NCBI RefSeq assembly: GCF_022812285.1
Contig: NZ_CP093300.1
Coordinates: 4,464,001 to 4,528,000 of the forward strand
From: Alkalihalobacillus sp. LMS39
GTDB taxonomy: Bacteria > Bacillota > Bacilli > Bacillales > Bacillaceae_F
DNA length: 64,000 nt
Reading direction: 5' to 3'
The notes beneath the pieces are model-generated. The model did not search any database. It was not told the origin of the DNA and worked only from the letters and a program-made list of their open reading frames with translations. The position numbers and the translations under genes are program-made. Below, in pieces: positions 38,257 to 48,152 of this stretch (its first letter is position 1; each line of letters begins with the position of its first letter).

Positions 38257-39375
38257 TTATTGTACAATTTGTTCATACCATTCCAGTAGCTTCTTTTCTT
38301 CAATTCCCCAGTTCAGCTCAGAAAGAACCGCTTTTCTACCATTCTCCCCCATTTTCTTTGCCTCATCCGGATTGTTCCTTAAATAATCAATTGCGGCTTT
38401 AATTTCTTTTTCATCAGAAGGATTCACCGTTACTCCACACTGGTATGTATCGATAAATGTTTTCCACAGAGGGAAATTCGAGCATAAAATAGGTAATCCC
38501 GCTGTCATATACTCAAAGAACTTCGTTAGTTCTTTCCGCATATAATGCTCGGTTGGAGGAAACAACGCAATACCTGCTAACCAAGAATAGCTACTATACT
38601 GCTCATCAATAATAGCTTTAGGAACGTACCTGTCAATTCCTTCAATTAGTAAGCGGTCTTTCCCTTCTCCTGCACACTCTTTCATTTTTGCAGCTAGTTC
38701 GCCTGGGCATTTTCCGAATAGATGAACAGAAATATTAGAATCTAGAAGTGGCAATGAAGCATGAATTAATGCTCCTCTGTCGGAAGTAATATTTCCGGTG
38801 TAAATGACTTTATTATTTGCACTTTTTTGATTCTCATTTTTAACTAATTCCTTATTTAAAATAGGATAGTTAAGAATACAAGTCCCAGTCGGATATTTAT
38901 CTAAATAGTATTTTTCCGCTAAACATAACTCCATTTTCTTAGTGAGAAAAGCTTCTAATTTTTTATACCCCTTCGCAACTAGCGTTCGAAGTCGTCTACT
39001 TACATATTCCTTTTGTAAAATACTCGTCTCATAGTCTTCATGAATATCATAAATGACAACATTGTCTTTTTTCTTTAAAAGCCAACCAACTATTAATAAC
39101 TCCGGGTCATGAAAATGATAATAATCGGCTTTGATTGCTTTTGCTTTCTTATACACAGAAAAAGTTGTCATGAGCATTCGCATTATTCGGTTTTTATGTT
39201 TTTTAACAGGTATTACTGTGACGTCTGAATGCTCGATTTGTTCATCCACCTCTGGAGCAATTAAAGTGACATCATATCCCCCATTTTGAAGGGAATGACA
39301 CTCTTTGTAATAAATTCTTGGATCTAATGGATGGTGGACTGATGTTAAATGAACGACTTTCTTTATAGCTCGCAT
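38257..39375 (-). CDS. family 4 glycosyltransferase
   Basis: 372 residues, GT-B fold. N-terminal VVHLTSVHHPLDPRIYYKEC with GGYDVTLIAPE, C-terminal donor half with NKVIYTGNITSDRG, FFEYMTAGLPILCSN (E-x7-E-like) and EKKLLEWYEQI. Retaining transfer of a sugar in polymer assembly; specificity unknown. Overlaps no neighbours; 21 bp after the first gene of the operon. Confidence 0.88.
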   Translation of the reverse strand: MRAIKKVVHLTSVHHPLDPRIYYKECHSLQNGGYDVTLIAPEVDEQIEHSDVTVIPVKKHKNRIMRMLMTTFSVYKKAKAIKADYYHFHDPELLIVGWLLKKKDNVVIYDIHEDYETSILQKEYVSRRLRTLVAKGYKKLEAFLTKKMELCLAEKYYLDKYPTGTCILNYPILNKELVKNENQKSANNKVIYTGNITSDRGALIHASLPLLDSNISVHLFGKCPGELAAKMKECAGEGKDRLLIEGIDRYVPKAIIDEQYSSYSWLAGIALFPPTEHYMRKELTKFFEYMTAGLPILCSNFPLWKTFIDTYQCGVTVNPSDEKEIKAAIDYLRNNPDEAKKMGENGRKAVLSELNWGIEEKKLLEWYEQIVQ

Positions 39376-39396
39376 TTCCTCTCACCTTCTTTACGC

Positions 39397-40515
39397 TCAT
39401 TTTTGAAGCACATCTAAAAATACAGTTTCGTATTGTTTTACAATTGTTGTCGCTTCAAAATGATGAGCTCTTTCTATACCTTTTTCAACCACCGCTTGCT
39501 TTTCTTCCTTATTTAACAAAAGGACCTTTTCCATTTTGTCTGCCAATTCATCCACATTCCCCACTTCACATAACAAACCGTACTTACCATGATCCAACAC
39601 TTCAGCTGGTCCAGATTTGCAATCCGTAGAAACAACAGGAGTACCACAGGCAATTGCCTCAGCGATGACATGACTAAATCCTTCATGCAACGAAGTTAAT
39701 ACAAATAAGTCTGCTTGTGCAAAGTATATATAGGGGTTATTTTGAAATCCAAGGAAATGAACACGTTCCTCGACCTTCAATCTCTTCGCCTCTTGCAGGA
39801 GTTGGTCTTGTAGTGGGCCTTCTCCTAGAATGATTAATTGACTTTTGATGGATTGATTCACTTTCGCAAAAGCGCGCAGTAATGTTTTTTGGTCTTTTTG
39901 TTCGACTAATCGACCTGCAGTAATTACAATTTTATCTTCTGTTTGAAAAAGCGACGTAAACTTTCGATCAACTTCCCCCGTCTTTATTTTCTCTTCAATA
40001 CTGATTAAATCAACTGGATTGTAGATCACTTTTATTCGGTTTGCGTTTATTTTGTAGCGAGAAACTAAGTTTTCCTTTACCCCTTCAGATAAAGAGACAA
40101 TTTGATTAGAAAGCTTATAAATTAAACCAAACCCTATTAACTGTAGGTTCACTTTCCATGTTCCACCTAAGTTATCTGCTTCCCGTATGACTGTTTTCAC
40201 CTTTGTGCCAGAAAGAATACTTGCCATTATTGCAATGGTATTCACTCTTGGGATTGTACTAAATACTAGGTCAATGTTTTCTTCCTTAATAATTTTAGCT
40301 AGCGCTTTAATTGATCTACTTAATCTTTTTGTCTCAAGTTTAATAAAGTGAACATCGTCTTTTATTTCTGATTCATAAGAACCATCAAAATTTAATGTCA
40401 CTAACACGGGAGAAAATTTTGTTCTGTCTAAATTATTTATAATATTTAATAATGTCCGAGCCGCTCCCCCAGCTCCCATTTGATAGATGAAAAATAATAC
40501 TTTTTTCTTTTTCAT
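39397..40515 (-). CDS. family 4 glycosyltransferase, first gene of the polymer operon
   Basis: 372 residues, GT-B fold. QMGAGGAARTLLNIINNL at the N-terminus, VYNPVD-like linker, VITAGRLVEQKDQKTLLRAF, and HEGFSHVIAEAIACGTPVVS with the donor-binding E-x7-E. Likely adds an early sugar. The divergent promoter region upstream separates it from the amidase gene. Confidence 0.9.
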   Translation of the reverse strand: MKKKKVLFFIYQMGAGGAARTLLNIINNLDRTKFSPVLVTLNFDGSYESEIKDDVHFIKLETKRLSRSIKALAKIIKEENIDLVFSTIPRVNTIAIMASILSGTKVKTVIREADNLGGTWKVNLQLIGFGLIYKLSNQIVSLSEGVKENLVSRYKINANRIKVIYNPVDLISIEEKIKTGEVDRKFTSLFQTEDKIVITAGRLVEQKDQKTLLRAFAKVNQSIKSQLIILGEGPLQDQLLQEAKRLKVEERVHFLGFQNNPYIYFAQADLFVLTSLHEGFSHVIAEAIACGTPVVSTDCKSGPAEVLDHGKYGLLCEVGNVDELADKMEKVLLLNKEEKQAVVEKGIERAHHFEATTIVKQYETVFLDVLQK

Positions 40516-40860
40516 AGTAACGTAATCCGTCCTTTTCTACTTCCTTTTTCTTTAGTTTAGGATTTCCTTATCATTTCTATACAGAACACCCTATTAAACT
40601 AGTGAATCAAAGGAATTTGACTAGTAGCATTATATCATAAAGCCTTTCATGTAATTATGTGAAATTATGTCGAACTAACCAACGAAAAACCTTATAAAGT
40701 ACTGGTATTTTATTCTCATCAACCCAATAAATACGCTATTTTTTATATAATGGTCGAAAATAATCCGACTTTTTTTCTATTTTTCATAGAATTTTTCATA
40801 ATAATATAATAAAATATACTTTGATAATAAAATTAATAACATAAGGAGTGAGTTTTACTT
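40516..40860. other. divergent promoter region between polymer operon and amidase gene
   Basis: 345 bp, very A+T rich, no ORF supported. A weak promoter toward the amidase can be seen: TTTCAT about 17 bases before TATAAT near 40785-40815. The operon promoter on the other strand is not clear. Confidence 0.4.
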
Positions 40861-43335
40861 TTGAAGTCCTACAACTTAATACTTACGAGCGTAGTCTGTT
40901 TCATGGTGATACTACTCTCCAGTCACATAACTCATGCGCAAAACTTGGAATTATCAGTTGGAATGACAGATGAATCAGTCATTCAATTAAAAATAGACCT
41001 TGACCAAGCTGGGTTTAAAGTCTCAGATAATCCGACATCATATTTTGGCTCTGTAACAGAACAAAAGCTGAAAGAATTCCAAGAGGCAAATGGTCTTTTA
41101 GCAGACGGAATTGCAAATGAGGAAACGTTAGCAAAACTTTTAGAAATTATAGCCGCTAATGAAGTGGAAAGTGAAGTGGAAGTAGAAGTAGAAACAAACG
41201 AACCCACATCGGTGGTAGCAGCAACAACACCAGTATTGCAAAATGGGGTGCGGCATCGAGATGTTGTCGATTTAAAAATCAACCTCGAGAAAGCCGGATT
41301 TCAGGTCCCCGGAAACACAACCGATTTCTTTGGTCCTCAAACCGAAGCGAGGGTCAAAGAGTTTCAACGAGCATTTGGATTGACCGCTGACGGAGTCGCT
41401 GGTCCTGCCACACTCAGTAAACTTAACGAAGTCATTTCTTCATTAGGAACCGTTCCGTTATTACGAAATGGGGTGCGTCATCCTGCTGTGATTGAGTTGA
41501 AAATCAACCTTGAAAAAGTTGGATTTCAAGTTCCTGGCAATACGACCGACTTCTTTGGTTCTCAAACTGAAGCCAAAGTCAAAGAATTTCAACGTGCTTA
41601 TGGATTAACTGCTGATGGAGTAGCAGGTCCCGCCACACTTAACAAACTTGATGAAGCTGTTTCTACTCTTGCAATTACACCTTTGTTACGAAATGGCGTG
41701 CGTCATCCTGCCGTGATTGAGTTGAAAATTAATCTTGAAAAGGTTGGTTTCCAAGTTCCTGGTAATACGACCGACTTCTTTGGCTCACAAACGGAAACAC
41801 AAGTTAGAGCATTTCAGCGCGTTTACGGACTCACTGTTGATGGGATTGCTGGTCCGTTAACACTTCAAACATTGGATGAAGTCGTCGTGACATCAGCAAA
41901 TGCACCATTGTTACGAAATGGAGTACGACACCCTTCCGTTATCACACTTAAAGTAAACTTAAGCAGACTCGGGTTTACAGTACCAGGAAATACGACGGAC
42001 TTTTTCGGTGCTCAAACAGAGACAATGGTAAGGTCTTTCCAACGTACACACGGACTAACTGCTGACGGAATCGCCGGTCCACAGACATTAGCGAAAATAC
42101 AAGAATTAATAGCTAACCCTAATAGCTTATCTGCTCTTAGAAACGGCGTTTATCACCCAGATGTAGTTACGTTAAAAATTAATTTAGCCAAAGCTGGATT
42201 CCCGGTTCCTGGAAGTACGACGGACTTTTTCGGTTCACAAACCGAAGCGCAAGTTCGAGCATTCCAGCGCTATCATAGGCTTAGCGTTGATGGAATGGCT
42301 GGTCCACAAACATTGAGTAAAATCAATGAAGTCATTACTTCGTTAAATAACCGTAACTTTTTACGTGTAGGAAGTTCTTCAGAAGCAGTCATGATTTTAA
42401 AAATTGACCTTGGTAAGGTAGGATTCCCTGTACCAGGAAATACAACTGCATTTTTCGGTGTTCAAACTGAAACGGTTTTGAAAAACTTCCAACGTTCACA
42501 AGGTCTTCCGATGACAGGTGTTACGGATACTGACACAATGAAACGACTAGAAGATAGACTAAAAGCATTAAATCGGCCACCTACCGTTTTAAAACTAGGA
42601 CTCTCTCATTCTTCTGTTGTTCAGTTAAAAAGAGATTTAGCTAGTGCTGGCTTCCCTGTTCCTGGAAATGGGACAACCTATTTTGGCTCTCAAACAGAAA
42701 CACAAGTGAAAGCATTTCAACGAAGACATGGTTTAACGGCAGATGGTGTGGTTGGTCCACTAACTCAAGCGAAATTACAAGAAGTAATTTCAAGGTTACC
42801 ATTGGCCGGGAGAGTCATTGTTGTTGACGCTGGTCATGGTGGTTCTGATCCTGGTGCTGTAGCCTTCGGAATTAGAGAAAGCGATATCGCTTTAGACATT
42901 TCTAGACGCCTAGAGAGAAAATTAACTGCGGCTGGAGCAACCGTTGTGATGACACGAACGGCTGATACAACCGTTGCCTTAAACCAACGTGCTCCGATTG
43001 CAAACAATTTAAGAGCAGACGCATTTATCAGCGTTCATTTAAATGCTGGTGGCGGTACGGGAACTGAAACCTTCTGGGATAGAACTCACGCAAGTGCGGA
43101 CAGTCAGCGATTAGCTACTAATATCCAAACGAACTTAGTATCACAAATTAAACTAAGAGATCGCGGAGTGAAACATGCGAACTTCCTTGTTTTACGTGAA
43201 TCTCGAGTTCCATCAGCACTAGTAGAAGTTGCTTTTATGGACACACGTAGTGATTCGGATAAAATTAAAACAGCTTCATTTAGAGAAAGTGCAGCAGAAG
43301 GGATATACCGAGGTATCCTTGCCCAATTCAGATAA
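40861..43335 (+). CDS. secreted N-acetylmuramoyl-L-alanine amidase with eight PG-binding repeats
   Basis: 824 residues. Signal peptide (residues 1-26, ends SSHITHAQ), eight ~70-residue PG-binding repeats (core GF-VPGNTTDFFG-QTE--V--FQR--GLTADGVAGP-TL), one acidic Glu/Val run after repeat 1, and a C-terminal Amidase_3 domain: VVDAGHGGSDPGA (zinc His), IRESDIALDI (zinc Glu), SVHLNAGGG (zinc His), LVEVAFMD (catalytic Glu). It removes stem peptides from glycan. TTG start preceded by AAGGAGTGAG. Repeats 3 and 4 are almost identical, a sign of recent unit duplication. Confidence 0.94.
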   Translation: MKSYNLILTSVVCFMVILLSSHITHAQNLELSVGMTDESVIQLKIDLDQAGFKVSDNPTSYFGSVTEQKLKEFQEANGLLADGIANEETLAKLLEIIAANEVESEVEVEVETNEPTSVVAATTPVLQNGVRHRDVVDLKINLEKAGFQVPGNTTDFFGPQTEARVKEFQRAFGLTADGVAGPATLSKLNEVISSLGTVPLLRNGVRHPAVIELKINLEKVGFQVPGNTTDFFGSQTEAKVKEFQRAYGLTADGVAGPATLNKLDEAVSTLAITPLLRNGVRHPAVIELKINLEKVGFQVPGNTTDFFGSQTETQVRAFQRVYGLTVDGIAGPLTLQTLDEVVVTSANAPLLRNGVRHPSVITLKVNLSRLGFTVPGNTTDFFGAQTETMVRSFQRTHGLTADGIAGPQTLAKIQELIANPNSLSALRNGVYHPDVVTLKINLAKAGFPVPGSTTDFFGSQTEAQVRAFQRYHRLSVDGMAGPQTLSKINEVITSLNNRNFLRVGSSSEAVMILKIDLGKVGFPVPGNTTAFFGVQTETVLKNFQRSQGLPMTGVTDTDTMKRLEDRLKALNRPPTVLKLGLSHSSVVQLKRDLASAGFPVPGNGTTYFGSQTETQVKAFQRRHGLTADGVVGPLTQAKLQEVISRLPLAGRVIVVDAGHGGSDPGAVAFGIRESDIALDISRRLERKLTAAGATVVMTRTADTTVALNQRAPIANNLRADAFISVHLNAGGGTGTETFWDRTHASADSQRLATNIQTNLVSQIKLRDRGVKHANFLVLRESRVPSALVEVAFMDTRSDSDKIKTASFRESAAEGIYRGILAQFR

Positions 43336-43363
43336 AAAAACACCCCTTGTGGGTGTTTTTTTC
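43334..43363 (+). terminator. terminator after amidase gene
   Basis: AAAAAACACCC pairs with GGGTGTTTTTT around CTTGT; U tract included. Reads well on both strands. Confidence 0.9.
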
Positions 43364-43401
43364 AAAATTATTATCGAGATTACATTTCTACATATTTTTT
43401 A

Positions 43402-43580
43402 CGGACATACATTCCGCTATTTTAGCCATTTTTGCCCTTTTCCAACCTCTATCGGACATTGGTTCCGTTAATTAAGGAAAACAAAGAATTTTGACGGCTA
43501 TTTCTCTCAAATAACGGAACGTATGTCCGTACGAAATGAAAAAGGAGCTTAAATGTATAAAATAGCGCACCCTATGTCCG
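43402..43580. repeat. four-site intergenic element E3
   Basis: Sites at 43402, 43453 (forward) and 43515, 43566 (inverted; the last degraded to CGCACCCTATGTCCG). Spacings 51, 62, 51. Lies between two convergent genes and between their two terminators. Confidence 0.93.
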
Positions 43581-43585
43581 TAACA

Positions 43586-43618
43586 CAAAAAGAACACCTT
43601 ACTGTGGTGTTCTTTTTG
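43586..43618 (-). terminator. terminator after subtilase gene
   Basis: AAAAAGAACACC pairs with GGTGTTCTTTTT (43587-43617) around a 7-base loop; symmetrical U/A tracts, works in both directions. Confidence 0.9.
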
Positions 43619-43623
43619 TTCTG

Positions 43624-45813
43624 TTATCGACTTTCTAATATCGACTGTAACACTTCTAACGTTTCATTGTCTGCTGTACCTGTTGGCTCTAATCCGTAAT
43701 CCCTTTGAAATTGCTTGACCATGGATGCTGTAATTGGACCATAATAATTTGTCGGGTTATCCGAAACTCCAAAACCAAGCGCATCCAAGTCTAATTTCAA
43801 TTGAATTACTTCTTGCTTTCGGTCTCCTGCCATTAAACCAACCGCAACTGCTCTTAATCTTTCCTGCGTTTGTATATCTGCAATACCAGTCACACGTAAC
43901 CCAACAGAATATTGGAACTCTCTTACTTTTTCAGTTGTAAGTGGACCATAATAATTTGTTGTATTACCCGGAACTCGAAATCCCGCTCGTTCTAGTAATA
44001 TTTTCAACTCAATGACTTCTGCTCGACGATCTCCTTCTTTTAAAGTGAAGGCTACTTCTTTAATTTTTTCCTGAGTAATAAGACAAGCTACACCTGTGAC
44101 ACGTAATCGGTTCTCCCGTTGAAATTCACGCACTTTCGCTGTCGTTACAGAACCGTAAAAGTTCGTCGGCGTTGCAGAAACACGATAGCCCGCCTTTTCT
44201 AAGTTCACTTTCAACTCAATTACACCAGGTAATCGGTCTCCTTCCATAAAGGAAACAGCTGCCACTTCTTTAAGCCTTTTTAATGTCACTTCATTCGCCA
44301 CCCCTGTTCCAGGTAGACCATAAGCTAATTGAAAAGCTTCAACTCTTGCTGTAGTAACAGAACCATAGAAGTTTGTTGGATTATCCGATACTTTAAAACC
44401 TACTCGTTCAAGGTTAACCTTTAATTGAACCACTTCAGGTCGACGATCTCCTTCTTGAAGAATTCGAACATTCGTATCTGGCCTTGAAATTTCACCACTA
44501 ATCACTTTTCTAATGGTGTTCCATGTTTCTTCATCAACTTCACCATTCGGAGTTAAATTAAACGTTGATTGGAACTCCTTTACTTTTGTTGTGGTCACCG
44601 GTCCAAAAAAGTCGGTCGGTGTTGCCGATACTTTAAAACCAGCTTTCTCTAAATCAATTTTTAGTTGAATCACTTCAGGACGTCTGTCCCCTTCTTTTAA
44701 CACAAGTGGACCTTGTACAAAAGGAGCTTGCACTAATCCAAATCCATAAAACGAATCTCGATCAGCAACCCCAATATCTAGCGCCGTTCTTTGCAATACA
44801 GACCGTAACTGGTCATTTGTCATCATTGGGTTTGCTTCTTTTAATAAAGCTAAAACACCACTTACATATCCTGCGGCCATTGATGTCCCATCTAATGTCG
44901 CGTAACGATTATTCAAATGTGTACTTAATATCCCTACCCCTGGCGCTGCAACTTCAATCGTAGATCCTGTAGCTGAGAAAGTTCCTCGTTTATTATTTTT
45001 ATCTGTTGCCGCAACCGCAATTACAGATTCATATCTAGCTGGGAACTCAACTGTATTGCCACTTCCATCGACTCTACCTCGATTTCCTCCAGCTCCTACG
45101 AGGAGAATTCCATTTTGATATGCTCTATCAACAACCGACTGTAAGCCATCAGAACCAGATAAGTTTCCAAGACTTAAATTAATAATATCCATATTGTTCG
45201 TAATTGACCAATCAATTCCATCTATTACATTCGATAACGTCCCTAAACCATTTTTATCAAGCACTTTTACTGCATACAATTGGACATCTGGAGCAACTCC
45301 TACAACGCCAATGTTATTATTTTGTGCGGCTATAATTCCAGCGACATGTGTTCCATGTCCATTTTCATCGATATACGATGAACTTATTAGAGAAACTCCA
45401 CCCGCTATCTTTAAATCATCATGGTTGGCAATACCAGTGTCAACGACAGCAACTTTTATCCCTTTCCCTGTATATCCTGATTGCCATGACTGGGGAGCAT
45501 TAACCTTTGAAACACCCCACTCTAGCTTTTGGTTATTAATCGAGACAATATGATCCTCTTCAACCGAAAGAACATTAGGAGCTTGCTGCAACTTTTCAAC
45601 TGCATCCTCGGTCATTTCAACTACAGCAACAGGAAAGTTATTATATGTTTTTTCAATTTCTCCACCAACACTTAAAATCAATTGTTCATCAACATCATCG
45701 TTAAAATACACAATGACCTTTTCAGTCGATTCATTTGCATTAATAGTTTGAACGGAAAAGTTAAAAAACAGCGCTATTAAAAATAATGGAATCAAGTAAT
45801 TCTTTTTAACCAT
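43624..45813 (-). CDS. secreted subtilisin-like serine protease (S8) with five PG-binding repeats
   Basis: 729 residues. Signal peptide (to about 26), an inhibitor-I9-like propeptide (VIVYFNDDVDEQ, VLSVEEDHIV), S8 domain with Asp125 (VVDTGI), His153 (HGTHVAG), oxyanion Asn244 and Ser311 (DGTSMAAGYVSG; most subtilases have Pro-His where this has Gly-Tyr), then five ~72-residue wall-binding repeats (EGDRRPEVIQLK-DLEKAGF, TNFYG-VTTAKVREFQ). A wall-anchored protease. Start at 45813 (MVKKNYL) has AGGAGG five bases upstream; upstream in-frame ATGs lack one. Confidence 0.92.
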   Translation of the reverse strand: MVKKNYLIPLFLIALFFNFSVQTINANESTEKVIVYFNDDVDEQLILSVGGEIEKTYNNFPVAVVEMTEDAVEKLQQAPNVLSVEEDHIVSINNQKLEWGVSKVNAPQSWQSGYTGKGIKVAVVDTGIANHDDLKIAGGVSLISSSYIDENGHGTHVAGIIAAQNNNIGVVGVAPDVQLYAVKVLDKNGLGTLSNVIDGIDWSITNNMDIINLSLGNLSGSDGLQSVVDRAYQNGILLVGAGGNRGRVDGSGNTVEFPARYESVIAVAATDKNNKRGTFSATGSTIEVAAPGVGILSTHLNNRYATLDGTSMAAGYVSGVLALLKEANPMMTNDQLRSVLQRTALDIGVADRDSFYGFGLVQAPFVQGPLVLKEGDRRPEVIQLKIDLEKAGFKVSATPTDFFGPVTTTKVKEFQSTFNLTPNGEVDEETWNTIRKVISGEISRPDTNVRILQEGDRRPEVVQLKVNLERVGFKVSDNPTNFYGSVTTARVEAFQLAYGLPGTGVANEVTLKRLKEVAAVSFMEGDRLPGVIELKVNLEKAGYRVSATPTNFYGSVTTAKVREFQRENRLRVTGVACLITQEKIKEVAFTLKEGDRRAEVIELKILLERAGFRVPGNTTNYYGPLTTEKVREFQYSVGLRVTGIADIQTQERLRAVAVGLMAGDRKQEVIQLKLDLDALGFGVSDNPTNYYGPITASMVKQFQRDYGLEPTGTADNETLEVLQSILESR

Positions 45814-46026
45814 TGGGACCTCCTCATCATCTTTATAAATAAAGATTTTCATATACAACCATTATACCATGTTCCATTTATTCTTCTCTATAAAACATAG
45901 ATTTTCAAGATCATACCAGTACTCTTTTCATATAATAAATCTAAGACTATAGTCTTTATCTTTTGTTTTGCATTCTATATAATGTAATGATTGGTATTTT
46001 TGTCGGATTGGGGAGAATTATGTTAA

Positions 46027-48030
46027 ATGAAACCGAATAAACTAATCTATATTTCCGGGAGCTTTGTCGCTCTTTTTGTGATAGCATTCCTCATTTTTAT
46101 TTTTACACAACAAAAAAGTATAGACCCGTCTCAATTAGAATTTTTAGCTAATCAATCGTATGAACAAGGAGACTTTGAATCTAGCATTGAACAATATTTG
46201 CTGTTGTTAGAACAAGACCAAAAAAATGTGGAAGCTAGAATCGGACTTGCAAACAGCTATATCGCATTAGCACAACTAGAAGAAGCAGAACGTGTCTTCC
46301 TAGAAGGCACTGAGCTAATTCCCACTGAACCACAATTTTATATATTTTTATCCACCTTATATGCCAATCAATCAAATATTATTTCGGCTCTATCAACATT
46401 AGAAAAAGGTGTAACAAACACAAACTCCACTCAACTACAATCGGAATATAATAACTATGTGAACAACATCGGCATTTATGCAGATCATCCGCTTATTCAA
46501 AAGGGTGTACCACGTGAGTTCGGGTTAATTTGGATAGACTCGATGGATAGATATATTCCGATTGAAGCCGAGTGGGAAATTGTCGATGGACAAATAGCTG
46601 AGATTAACGAATCCACAACTACTCATGTTTCGGTACAAGGAAAAGAGTTAGGAAAAACAAAGATACTCGCTACAGTTGGAACCATTACACGTGAACTTGA
46701 AGTCGAAATTAAAGAACAAGTCATTGAATCACTAGATTTTGTACAGAAAGAATTTTCTTCTTTACTTATTGGCGAAACGGTTGAACTCTCTGTCATAGCC
46801 GAAGATGCGAAAGGAGAAGCAGTGGAACTTCCTGTAGATTGGGTAGTGGAACATGGAGATGGTTCGTTAAGCGAAACAGTAGGAATGGCTTCTAGTTACA
46901 CGGCAGAAAAAGACGGAATCCATGTCATTACCATTTCATATGAGGATTTATCCACTTCTCTCGAAATTAGAGTGGGTGATGAAAAAAACAAAACTGTACT
47001 CACAAAAACGATTGGCGAAGGGTCGGTGTCCATATCTCCACAACAAGGTTCGTACCCGGTAGGTTATGAGATTACAATTGAAGCAATACCTGCAGCAGAG
47101 TGGTCATTTAGCCACTGGGAGGGTGATGTCTCTGGGACTAACCGAACACTTACGATAGATATTCAAGACCATGTCACAGCCATCGCTGTATTTACAAAAG
47201 ATTCAAACGCATATACCCTTCGTGTCTCAAAAACAGGAGAAGGAGAAGTCATTCGCAGCTCGTTACAAGCTTCATTTTCACATAATGAAACAGTCACACT
47301 AACTGCTAGTCCTAAAAGCGGATGGACTTTCTCACGCTGGACGGGAGATATACAAAGTACAAACCCAAGGCTCCAACTTAACATGAACCAAGACTATCAA
47401 GTACGAGCTGTGTTTATAAAAAATGAATCAACGACTGATCCAAAGGAAGACAAGAAAGAGGAAAGTTCTCCATCAGAAAATCCAAACACAAAAGATAATA
47501 ACAAGAAAGACAAGAGTAACAACGATAAACCAGCTCCTCCAGCACCATCTCAACCGGAAAAACGTCAATTTACATTATCGACATCCGTCTCAGGTGATGG
47601 AAATATAACGCGTAATCCATCTGGACAACAATTTGATGAAGGAGTAACTGTTACATTAACAGCACAACCAAATTCCGGATGGGAGTTTGTTCGATGGAGT
47701 GGTGATGGTTCAGGAACTTCACGTACGATTCAGGTAACGATGAATGGAAACAAGCAAGTTCAAGCTGTGTTCCAAAGAGTTCAAGAAGAACCAAAGACAG
47801 TTTCTCTTTTTACGACAGTATTAGGCTCAGGTTCAATTCGACAAAGTCAGTCTGGTCACCAGTTTCCGGCTGGAACAACGATAACGTTAACAGCTACTCC
47901 TGCAGAAGGCTATCGCTTCGTCGGGTGGCGAGGCTCCCTTTCTAATAACAATCGAGAAATTCAAATTACACTTCAGCAAGATACCATTATTCAGGCCTAC
48001 TTCGAAAAAGAAGAAACTGAGATAGATTAA
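46027..48030 (+). CDS. membrane-anchored TPR protein with bacterial B-repeat (InlB-like) domains
   Basis: 667 residues. One N-terminal membrane segment (6-26), TPR-like helices (~35-150), two Ig/BIG-like stretches (~165-325), then four ~75-residue repeats of the divergent InlB B-repeat type (core GSGSI--S-SG--FPAGTTITLTA-P, EGYRFVGWRG, I-Q--F). A Lys/Asp/Pro-rich linker separates the second and third. Likely displayed on the cell surface for protein or wall contact; no enzyme domain seen. Terminator follows. Function unknown. Confidence 0.75.
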   Translation: MKPNKLIYISGSFVALFVIAFLIFIFTQQKSIDPSQLEFLANQSYEQGDFESSIEQYLLLLEQDQKNVEARIGLANSYIALAQLEEAERVFLEGTELIPTEPQFYIFLSTLYANQSNIISALSTLEKGVTNTNSTQLQSEYNNYVNNIGIYADHPLIQKGVPREFGLIWIDSMDRYIPIEAEWEIVDGQIAEINESTTTHVSVQGKELGKTKILATVGTITRELEVEIKEQVIESLDFVQKEFSSLLIGETVELSVIAEDAKGEAVELPVDWVVEHGDGSLSETVGMASSYTAEKDGIHVITISYEDLSTSLEIRVGDEKNKTVLTKTIGEGSVSISPQQGSYPVGYEITIEAIPAAEWSFSHWEGDVSGTNRTLTIDIQDHVTAIAVFTKDSNAYTLRVSKTGEGEVIRSSLQASFSHNETVTLTASPKSGWTFSRWTGDIQSTNPRLQLNMNQDYQVRAVFIKNESTTDPKEDKKEESSPSENPNTKDNNKKDKSNNDKPAPPAPSQPEKRQFTLSTSVSGDGNITRNPSGQQFDEGVTVTLTAQPNSGWEFVRWSGDGSGTSRTIQVTMNGNKQVQAVFQRVQEEPKTVSLFTTVLGSGSIRQSQSGHQFPAGTTITLTATPAEGYRFVGWRGSLSNNNREIQITLQQDTIIQAYFEKEETEID

Positions 48031-48035
48031 GAGGA

Positions 48036-48068
48036 AGAAGAAGGGCAATCAATGCCCTTCTTCTTTAT
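48036..48068 (+). terminator. terminator after B-repeat protein gene
   Basis: AAGAAGGGC (48038-48046) pairs with GCCCTTCTT (48054-48062), then CTTTATT. Confidence 0.8.
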
Positions 48069-48152
48069 TGAACGAAGAAATTTCAACTTGAAGTTATTAC
48101 CATAGTTAAGTAGAATGAATTTAGTAGATTGCAACTATGAAAGGTGGAAGTA

